Positions 60,300-64,000 of a stretch of DNA of 64,000 nucleotides are shown here, piece after piece. The position numbers and the translations under genes were made by a program. A model generated the notes under the pieces. It did not search any database. It was not told the origin of the DNA and saw nothing but the letters and a program-made list of their open reading frames with translations. The stretch's first letter is position 1, and every line of letters starts with the position of its first letter. Source of the stretch: Phorcus lineatus (Eukaryota > Mollusca > Gastropoda > Trochida > Trochidae); NCBI GenBank assembly GCA_921293015.1, contig OV121081.1:45347877-45411876 (forward strand). Reading direction: 5' to 3'.

Positions 60300-60765
60300 A
60301 CTTAAGAGATTGCATAGTTATTCTATGATGGAAACTTTAGTTACTTTAAACATGCAATTTGATTATGTGCACATTAAGATACCAAAGGCGTTTGATTTCG
60401 ATACGAACAAAATTGACATCAACAGCTATTGACATGCCTGACAAATAAAATGGAAATGAGCATCAGCGGAACTTGACTTGCGGCAATGATAGCTTGCTGT
60501 TATCAAGAAGAGCTACTTTTCTTTGTGGATGTTTGGAAATGTTGTCACTATTAAACTCATGTGAATGAAGGCCCAGCACGAAGCAAACCACTTCCGTGTG
60601 ACAATGGCGTGTCCTTAGGCATGCCTTTTTGTTCATTTCGTGATTACCATTTAGTTCGTACTCAAGAGCCCTTGGAAGAACTCTTCATATGCATTGGGCC
60701 TTTGCTGGAGTAATAAAAAACCTTGTCAGGCCTAATTCTTTCTTTGATTCGTGGCAAAATAAAAA
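60300..60765. repeat. Old dispersed repeat, copy 2
   Basis: Collinear with 50760-51160 up to about 60665. The next 100 bases (GGGCCTTTGCTGGAGTAATA) resemble pieces at 51690 and 56440, hinting at a longer ancestral element. Confidence 0.6.
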
Positions 60766-63700
60766 AAATGTTGTTATTGTTCAAGTTGAGGTGAGCGTTT
60801 CGAAATTGTAGAAGATGCTTTCGCTATTGCTCGTTAGAAAATCCTATTTTAAAATTCAGTCAAGTTGGAATTGATTCATATGATACAGAAATGAGGGTTA
60901 TTACACACGTATGACAATCCACAATTAGCATGCGCAGGAATGTATGTGATATGATTTGAACAGACATGCGAAAGAAGCATTTCGATTTCATTTGAAATGT
61001 GTGTTAAAGAATAAAAGCTTTTAATTTGTTAGGCTATTTACACCAGGGAATACAGGTTTTTCATTATTAACGTTCTCGTACACCTTAAATTTAGGTGTAT
61101 TAAATGATAATGTCATTCTTAACTCTAAATGTGCTTTGTGTCTACCAACTGTGATTAAAGGACTTTACAAGTCTTATTTTTATGCATATGATCGATAAAA
61201 TGAACATTTTTTTTTTTCGTTTCTTCGTAACGAATTGAATTGAAAAATCTGACTTGTTTTCGATTGCATTGTTACTACGCTACGATAAGAGTTATTGATT
61301 CTTCAGCATTTTACAAAAGAAAATACTTTATCTTTGATAGATCCCTAAAGCTTAAGCTTGCTTTCTAATTTAGGTAAATCCAATAACATTCAATGTAATA
61401 TTGCAGTATTATTGTATTTACTGAAGGGATAAAATTCAGTAATGTGTATTCTTAGTCATCGCAATGGCAATAAAAATGAGTTAATGAAAACATTCAATGA
61501 ATAGATCCATTTTTAGAACAGTGTGACGTCTGTGACAGGCATTTAAATATTAAAAGGCCTTAAGGAAGCAGCAAAAGGACGTCAAAAGTTATTATTCAGT
61601 CCTAAAGTTCAATCAACTATCAGACACTTGTCCCTTTACCGTATAAACATATTTATTATTTCATTTGAATCAATTAAAGTATCCAAAAAGGAAAGCATTT
61701 TTAAAGATTTGATATAGGGGTACAAATTTGATGTCATTTTTATTTGATGTAAACAATATTTGCACTCATTCAAACCTAGGTTGCTACTGATGACGGACTC
61801 GGTTTGCGTAATTTTTAATATTGACCCCCCCTGTCTCTTTCCTTGTGTATGGGGGCAAATTAAATGACATAATCTGGTTGTTTTTTATAAGAATATATAT
61901 AATAAGAAAATGATTTTGGTTAATAAACCAATCGTTAGAATTATCATATATGCGTTCGTTTTTATTCCATAGGTTTGAAAATGAGTGAAATCTTACGTTT
62001 GCCTGGTAGTTTGTATGTGGAATTATCACACATAAAAAATAACGCTTAACACTTCAAGACTACGTGGCAAGTTAATCTGCAAATTTCTAAAAAATGTATT
62101 TCTCAAATCATAATCCGAATTGTGTCGATTATTCATAATACTTTACAGAAATAGACACAAATCTATCGGATGACCATAGAGACGTGGCGTTGCTATATCA
62201 CTGGGAGAATTTAACGAGGTATTAAAACATATAAAGGATTAAAGAGTCAATGTTCCGATGGATTTAGTGAGAATTCTATAGATTCTTTTGGAAGGAAAAA
62301 CATTTTCTCTTATAAGATCGATTTAATATCCCACCTGAAAAAATGGTAGACATTTAAAAAGGCAAAGCACTATTATAATTGAAGGTCTCATGGCAAAAAG
62401 AACTGCGTATGGACATTGAAAGATTGCTTACGTAGGAAGAGTTCATTTCAGGTAAGTTGCAATATTTTTTAAGCATTCAACATTCTATGAAGACATTAGC
62501 AAATTACATTTTTTTCCGGTGTCGGAGACATATGAAAAAAAAGCTTGATAACAATATTTTCTACTGTCATTATAGTTTGGACTGACTAACAAAAAGTGAA
62601 AGTCGACTTGGATAACGTCTTAATTACATTTTTTACATTTCAATAAATCCGTATTTACATTTGTATCGCATCGATATTGCTGTATATTACGTTTGTGGCT
62701 CATACATCTCAATTTACTAGAGTTCGTATTAGTTCTATTTGAATTTATTCAAAAATGTAAAGCTCGGGTTCCAGAATATTCTTGTAAGAGCAATAGTTAT
62801 GCAAATTAAATGATAAGCATAATTTATTATGATTTATTTGATAGTGAACATATTTACATCGTTGTTTAAAACATTGCAAAATAGATGATTTTTCATCACA
62901 GTCTTGGGAGATCCATACATATGAAAAATGTACGAACATGTGACACGAAGCTATTACCACCATGGTCGTCATATGATTTAAGCATCAAATAGCAGGCCTT
63001 GGTTTTCATGTTGAGAATTATGCTCCAATATTTAACATTTTTTTAAATGCTTGACCTTCAAACTTCATAAAGTAGAAATGCATTTGAAAAACCTTGGTAC
63101 TTTCACGATCTTATCTCTTACAAAATAGCCTCAAATTTCGGAACTATTTAATAGTTTTGGCGCTATTTTTGATTAAAAAAGGTAGGTTATTACATTTAAC
63201 GGGATTTATAGGATAACTGTTTAAAAGTTTAAACTGGAAAACAGGCCTTTTGAGCTTGAAGAGCAAATGTTTCACACGCCTTTGAACATACAAGAAAATA
63301 TTATAACTAAATATTTATTTTTTTCCATCAACGCATTTTTAGCTTCATTTTGAAAAACAGCCACGACCGTCGATATTACAAAATTGATGCCCGGTTACAT
63401 TTCTTCATGTATACAATAAGGTAGCATAGGGTCATTGCTAGTAGAATGAAACAGGTATATGAAAATCGAGGAATATTCTCCTGAACTTGTTATTCATGCA
63501 GAGTCCTATTGTTAATTTAAAAAAAAAACACTTTATGCCTGTACACAACCAATTAAATCCTTAACGAGATGGCTCTATCTGGAAGTATTTTACTACTAGT
63601 GCAACATTCTATAGCGGCATGAAGAGCCCAGCAGTAATGTTGCCTCTTATAATATCATATCCTGCGGGACGTGCTGCCCTCTATATACGTCTGTTGAATG

Positions 63701-64000
63701 CATATAAGATATGACATAAACTCTGTTATTTTATGTGTAAAAAAACTAGAATAACCAACACTCTTAAGAAAACTTGTCCGTCCTGTAGGTCATTAAGACA
63801 AAAATCTTTCATTTGCAGACAATAGGTATTTTATGGCATCTCCAGAACGTGAGTGGATGCTCCTAAAGGAAGTCTCAAAAGTGTGTTTCAGGAACTGCTG
63901 AAGTATGATTGTAATGCAAAGATGATGTCTTGGAGAATGAATATGTGTCAAGGTTAAAAATGGCATGTAAAACGGATTTTACTTGTCTTGGGAAATTACC
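60766..64000. other. AT-rich intergenic to window end, nothing recognised
   Basis: No gene or repeat pair supported. The open frames at 61784-62029 and 62745-62972 (minus) are AT-rich and featureless. Confidence 0.5.

Overview
The window is AT-rich, intron-bearing animal DNA with very few genes and many old mobile elements. The guess of a lophotrochozoan, probably a mollusc, is an inference. It rests on an orphan class A GPCR of the type expanded in these animals, tRNA-derived SINEs with CCTCAC-type tails, dispersed repeats ending in CGGACGGA-like motifs, many short TTAA-flanked MITEs, and relics of a tyrosine-recombinase retroelement and a Penelope-like element. There are no bacterial features such as operons, Shine-Dalgarno sites or tight gene packing. 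No rRNA, functional tRNA or CRISPR array was seen.

The only host gene I can support well is a seven-transmembrane receptor on the minus strand (3437-5421). Reading the splice signals gives a two-exon coding model. A 50-base exon (5372-5421) encodes a glycosylatable N-terminus. A 931-base GT-AG intron follows, and then one large exon (3437-4440) carries all seven helices. The phase-1 junction keeps the frame open. The predicted protein is about 350 residues.

Region by region: 0-1.1 kb holds a SINE; 3.1-5.6 kb a tandem repeat and the GPCR; 5.6-13 kb mostly unannotated sequence with small tandem duplications and a decayed SINE; 13.6-19 kb a TA microsatellite, a 578-base TTAA MITE, a duplicated segment pair, a full-length SINE and a dispersed repeat; 22.7-27.3 kb composite repeats and another SINE; 28.4-30.25 kb a decayed non-LTR retrotransposon with a mutated reverse transcriptase active site; 33.2 kb a Tc1-like transposase scrap; 35.0-41.2 kb a cluster of TTAA MITEs, one of them interrupted by a 444-base MITE with long terminal inverted repeats and a 9-10 base target duplication; 42.2-43.5 kb another LINE 3' end and a Penelope-like GIY-YIG relic with a hammerhead-like motif; 48.1-50.55 kb a SINE relic and a gutted tyrosine-recombinase (DIRS/Ngaro-like) element between direct repeats; 50.7-53.3 kb further dispersed repeats; 55.8 kb a tandem repeat; 58.3-58.8 kb a long hairpin followed by two perfect cAMP-response-element palindromes.

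Apart from the receptor there is no evidence of cooperating genes. The biology of the window is mainly a layered record of transposon insertion, with nested events whose order can be read. Family names for decayed elements come from recognising motifs by eye, and boundaries are approximate unless a target duplication or splice signal fixes them.
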